Source of the DNA: Bin5 sp965200685
GTDB taxonomy: Bacteria > Chloroflexota > Anaerolineae > Caldilineales > Caldilineaceae
Reading direction: 5' to 3'
Assembly (NCBI GenBank): GCA_965200685.1
Contig: OZ241379.1
Span: forward strand, 3,658,001-3,722,000
Length of the DNA stretch: 64,000 bases
Part shown: in pieces, positions 60,986 through 64,000 of the stretch
Position numbering within the stretch: position 1 is the stretch's first letter
Layout: each line of letters begins with the position of its first letter
Position numbers and translations under genes: made by a program
Notes under the pieces: generated by a model
What the model was told of the DNA's origin: nothing
The model's input: only the letters and a program-made list of their open reading frames with translations
The model's database searches: none

Positions 60986-62642
60986 AGTTCGTTTTCCTCA
61001 TAGCCGTTGGTGTTTCTGCATCACAGAAAGACATGCCTTCCTCTTGATTACGCATCATGTCCTCTTGATAAACGGGGAAGGTATTCGGCAGACATCCGAG
61101 GGATTCATTTCCATAGAGGTACAGAGTGTCAATGCTACGCAACTCAGGCGGGATTCTGCCCGTCAGTTGGTTGTCGTAGAGGTACAGCCTTTGCAGGTTG
61201 GAGAGATTGCCCAGTTCTTTCGGGATAGTCCCCGACAGTTGATTTTCGTGGAGGTACAGCCTTTGCAGGTTGGAGAGATTGCCCAGTTCTTTCGGGATTC
61301 TGCCCGTCAGTTGGTTGTCGTCGAGGTACAGCCTTTGCAGGTTGGAGAGCTTGCCCAGTTCTTTTGGGATTCTGCCCGTCAGTCGGTTGTCGTCGAGGTA
61401 CAACCCCTGCAGGTTGGAGAGCTTGCCCAGTTCTTTCGGGATAGTCCCCGTCAGTTGGTTGTCGTGGAGGCCCAACCTTTGCAGGTTGGAGAGCTTGCCC
61501 AGTTCTTTCGGGATTCTGCCCGTCAGTCGGTTGTCGTCAAGGTACAACTCCTGCAGATGGGACAGCTTGCCTAGTTCTTTCGGGATTCTGCCCGTCAGTC
61601 GGTTGTCGTCGAGGCCCAACTCCTGCAGGTTGGAGAGCTTGCCCAGTTCTTTCGGGATAGTCCCCGTCAGTTGATTTTCGTGGAGGTACAACCCCTGCAG
61701 ATGGGACAGCTTGCCTAGTTCTTTCGGGATAGTCCCCGTCAGTTGGTTTCCTCCGAGGTACAACTCCTGCAGGTTGGAGAGATTACCCAGTTCTTTCGGG
61801 ATAGTCCCCGTCAGTTGGTTGTTGTAGAGGTCTAAGTACTGCAGGTTGGAGAGATTGCCCAGTTCTTTCGGGATAGTCCCCATCAGTTGGTTGTTGTAGA
61901 GGTTCAAGTACTGCAGGTTGGAGAGCTTGCCCAGTTCTTTCGGGATAGTCCCCGTCAGTTGGTTGTTGTAAAGGTTCAAGTACTGTAGGTTGGAGAGCTT
62001 GCCCAGTTCTTTCGGGATAGTCCCCGTCAGTTGGTTGTTGTAGAGGTCCAAGTACTGTAGGTTGGAGATCTTGCCCAGTTCTTTCGGGATGCTGCCCGTC
62101 AGTCGGTTGTCCTCGAGGTACAACTCCTGCAGATTGGAGAGATTACCCAGTTCTTCCGGGATGCTGCCCGTCAGTCGGTTGTCCTTGAGGTACAACCACT
62201 CAAGATTTGAGAGATTGCCCAGTTCTTTCGGGATGCTGCCCGTCAGTTGGTTGTCGTGGAGGTACAACTCCTGCAGATTGGAGAGATTACCCAGTTCTTC
62301 CGGGATGCTGCCCGTCAGTTGTTTTCTGTTAAGATCCAACTGGGTCACACGAGAATTGGAGACAGTGACGCCATCCCATCGGTCTATGGGAGTCGTTTTA
62401 CTCCAGTTGAGTGAAGCACTACCTCGCAGGGTGTCCTTCACAGCCAGCAGTGTATTGCAATCTGTGACTAGGCCGGGGGCTTCAGGGTCTGGCACGGCTC
62501 TGCTGTTGGTGCATGGTGACGCATCTGCTGCCGCTGCCTCGGTCGCGGTCTGCGGGGCCGCACAGGCCGACATCACCAAGGCAAGTACCATCAGGGCCAG
62601 CATCCAGCAGCATAGCTTATGGATCCTCCGTTTTGATGCCAT
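60984..62642 (-). CDS. LRR lipoprotein with 16-17 repeats
   Basis: A 552-residue paralogue of the lipoprotein at 58062-59942, with nearly the same signal peptide (CCWMLALMVLALVMSACAAP, lipobox MSAC) and N-cap. It has about seventeen LRRs, mainly LTGTIPKELGKLSNLQYLNL and LTGRIPKELGKLSNLQRLYL, and a C-cap (NESLGCLPNTFPVYQEDM) with a last repeat LTGRIPPELRSIDTLYLYG like that of the excalibur-type proteins. Repeat number and face residues differ from the sister protein while both ends are almost identical, which is the expected outcome of internal repeat recombination. Confidence 0.85.
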   Translation of the reverse strand: MASKRRIHKLCCWMLALMVLALVMSACAAPQTATEAAAADASPCTNSRAVPDPEAPGLVTDCNTLLAVKDTLRGSASLNWSKTTPIDRWDGVTVSNSRVTQLDLNRKQLTGSIPEELGNLSNLQELYLHDNQLTGSIPKELGNLSNLEWLYLKDNRLTGSIPEELGNLSNLQELYLEDNRLTGSIPKELGKISNLQYLDLYNNQLTGTIPKELGKLSNLQYLNLYNNQLTGTIPKELGKLSNLQYLNLYNNQLMGTIPKELGNLSNLQYLDLYNNQLTGTIPKELGNLSNLQELYLGGNQLTGTIPKELGKLSHLQGLYLHENQLTGTIPKELGKLSNLQELGLDDNRLTGRIPKELGKLSHLQELYLDDNRLTGRIPKELGKLSNLQRLGLHDNQLTGTIPKELGKLSNLQGLYLDDNRLTGRIPKELGKLSNLQRLYLDDNQLTGRIPKELGNLSNLQRLYLHENQLSGTIPKELGNLSNLQRLYLYDNQLTGRIPPELRSIDTLYLYGNESLGCLPNTFPVYQEDMMRNQEEGMSFCDAETPTAMRKTN

Positions 62643-62896
62643 TAGGGTTCTCCTTTAGGATAGAGGGGTGATGGAATTCGATTGCTTTGAATGCCCAACA
62701 CGAAAGCGAACTGCTGGGCAATCAAAATCGATCATGATTTTCTAGGAGTTCTATACAGAATAGTAGGTAGCCCGCATCCATGCCGAACTATAGTATTAGG
62801 TTTTCGGAATCTCTCGCCGTTCCCTAGGAGTTGTACAATGCCTATAGGAAGTGGTATAAACAAATAATTGTAGTCCCTGACCACTGCAATTTCATA
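62643..62896 (-). promoter_or_regulatory. Duplicated upstream region of LRR lipoprotein gene, copy 2
   Basis: Nearly identical to 59943-60205 with a few substitutions and small indels. No gene is visible. It separates the lipoprotein start from the aldolase stop. Confidence 0.45.
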
Positions 62897-62901
62897 GATG
62901 G

Positions 62902-63699
62902 TCATAGACCAGGCGGTACTTGGATCACCGTCACGCCCATCTCAATATATTTGTCGCGTTCTTCGGCATTGCCGGCACCCATGCTCAATTGGATGCTGCT
63001 GTCCTTCATCTGTTCGATGACATGACGGACACACTCATCGACAGTTTTGAACGGGCTTTGAGGAAGGCCTTCCATGCTAAAGCGAAGGTCGTTCGGGCCA
63101 AAGGCCAGTAAATCAATGCCCGGTTTTGCCAGCCTGTGGGCGTTGATGATGGCCTCAATTGATTCCAATTGAATGGCGAGAAAGCCGTTGCTGTTCCACC
63201 AGTCGGCGTAGGCTAGGCGGTCGATGGAAGCGGGGACTGTTGGCTCGCCAAAGGCGTGTAGGTTGCAGCGTGCTACGCCCCCGGAGCTGCGGCGACCTAC
63301 TTGGGGATAGTAGAAATAGGCGATGGCCTCATCCACCTCTGCGGTACGCTGCACTTCAGGCACCATGATGCCTGATGGCCCCAGATCCAGATAACGGCCA
63401 ATCAGATAGGTATGGCGGGTGTGAGGAATGCGAAATTGCAGCGGTATCTCCAATGCTTGCGCGATCCTGCAAAATGCAGCCAATTCTTTTTCGCTGAACG
63501 CGCTGTGCTGGCTATCCACATAGACAAAATCATAGGATCCTTGACTTAGGACATCTTCTAGTTGGCTGCGGTTGAAGGCGAGGGACGCGCCTACGCCAAA
63601 GATGAGATCACCCTGATGGATACGCGCTTTTATACCCGCTACTCCCTGCGTGTTTTTGTCTGTGGTGCGTCGGCTATGTTGATGGTTTGTGGTTGGCAT
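62902..63699 (-). CDS. HpcH/HpaI aldolase/citrate lyase family protein
   Basis: A 265-residue class II (metal-dependent) aldolase-like TIM barrel. Family segments are VYVDSQHSAFSEKELAAFC near residue 75, LQFRIPHTRHTYLIGRYLDL, GASGIMVPEV-like GPSGIMVPEVQRTAEVDEA, AIQLESIEAI and IDLLAFGPNDLRFSM with its metal and substrate residues. It would cleave or form a hydroxy-oxo acid such as those from aromatic or sugar-acid breakdown. This is the only intact copy; fragments of its 3' end occur at 54744, 57898 and 60821, so it looks like the donor or survivor of the local duplications. Confidence 0.88.
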   Translation of the reverse strand: MPTTNHQHSRRTTDKNTQGVAGIKARIHQGDLIFGVGASLAFNRSQLEDVLSQGSYDFVYVDSQHSAFSEKELAAFCRIAQALEIPLQFRIPHTRHTYLIGRYLDLGPSGIMVPEVQRTAEVDEAIAYFYYPQVGRRSSGGVARCNLHAFGEPTVPASIDRLAYADWWNSNGFLAIQLESIEAIINAHRLAKPGIDLLAFGPNDLRFSMEGLPQSPFKTVDECVRHVIEQMKDSSIQLSMGAGNAEERDKYIEMGVTVIQVPPGL

Positions 63700-63717
63700 G
63701 ATGTCTCTCTTCTTTCC

Positions 63718-64000
63718 TCACTGCAGTGTACTGACAACGGACACTGCAGCATAGCGGAAAAGATTTTCCCAATCTATCTGGTCAACACCCTCACTCGGTA
63801 ATGTTGCCATGGGTGTTGACTTTGCACTTCCTGTCGGTATAGCCGTTGGTGTTTCTGCATCACAGAAAGACATACCTTCCTCTTGATTGCGAATCATGTC
63901 CTCTCGATTAACGGGGAAGGTATTCGGCAGACATCCGAGGGATTCATTTCCATAGAGGTACAGAGTGTCAATGCTACCCAACTCAGGCGGGATAGTCCCC
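63718..64000 (-). CDS. C-terminal end of a further LRR protein, 5' end beyond window
   Basis: The minus-strand frame enters from the right edge with GTIPPELGSIDTLYLYGNES, then LGCLPNTFPVNREDMIRNQE, the LRR C-cap seen in the other proteins, then GSAKSTPMATLPSEGVDQID and WENLFRY. There it departs abruptly into AAVSVVSTLQ and a stop, whereas paralogue 1 continues with the full unique domain. It is therefore truncated at its 3' end by a rearrangement next to the aldolase gene. Whether a functional protein is made cannot be judged from this part. Confidence 0.7.
   Translation of the reverse strand, partial: GTIPPELGSIDTLYLYGNESLGCLPNTFPVNREDMIRNQEEGMSFCDAETPTAIPTGSAKSTPMATLPSEGVDQIDWENLFRYAAVSVVSTLQ

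Overview
The window looks like chromosomal DNA of a GC-rich, free-living or host-associated bacterium, most plausibly a Chloroflexota member of the Caldilineales type. This is an inference. It rests on a secreted protein ending in a YLPIIQH-type tail, LysW-carrier lysine biosynthesis, many plant-type leucine-rich-repeat (LRR) proteins with a shared CTNSRAVPDPEAPGLV-type N-cap, and an abundance of Gfo/Idh/MocA oxidoreductases, PhyH dioxygenases and sulfatases. No rRNA or tRNA gene was recognised.

Region 1 (1-5.4 kb): pyrF running off the left edge, a membrane metalloprotease-like protein, a decaying LRR gene, and then the most striking locus. Five identical 37-bp repeats with four unique spacers (3458-3810) are followed by a hairpin-rich non-coding stretch (3811-4079) and a co-directional iscB gene (4080-5366) with intact RuvC and HNH residues. 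This looks like a CRISPR-linked IscB (OMEGA) RNA-guided nuclease system with no cas genes in view.

Region 2 (5.4-15 kb): housekeeping genes: murJ, trxB, lysJ, lysZ, a DUF4432-like protein, a KtrA/TrkA-type protein, hisD and hisC. Region 3 (15-32 kb): a catabolic block with a PQQ-type dehydrogenase fused to cytochrome c (with a 19-base C homopolymer in its start region), three consecutive Gfo/Idh/MocA genes, a visibly AT-richer DNA methyltransferase, a PhyH dioxygenase, a sugar isomerase-like protein and two sulfatase-family proteins. It also holds a secreted LRR protein with two cohesin-like domains flanking a dockerin-like domain, an MFS transporter and a class V aminotransferase.

Region 4 (32-43 kb): small enzymes, hisI-hisG, a terminator, then the operon lysS-T-U-W-X-Y for alpha-aminoadipate/LysW lysine synthesis. 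With lysZ and lysJ in region 2 this makes a split pathway. A large one-polypeptide restriction-modification-like protein follows. Region 5 (43-52 kb): an FG-GAP repeat protein, an alpha/alpha-barrel-like protein, an oligopeptide ABC importer (binding protein and two permeases, no ATPase here), a second PhyH protein and a class V aminotransferase.

Region 6 (52-64 kb): a rearrangement hot spot. Two long paralogous excalibur/LRR proteins, two LRR lipoproteins and the 3' end of a further LRR gene are separated by duplicated upstream blocks and by gene fragments (HpcH/HpaI aldolase 3' ends, thiamine-diphosphate enzyme pieces, a frameshifted sialidase-like piece). Near-identical 258-bp and 72-bp tandem units suggest continuing copy-number change in surface proteins.
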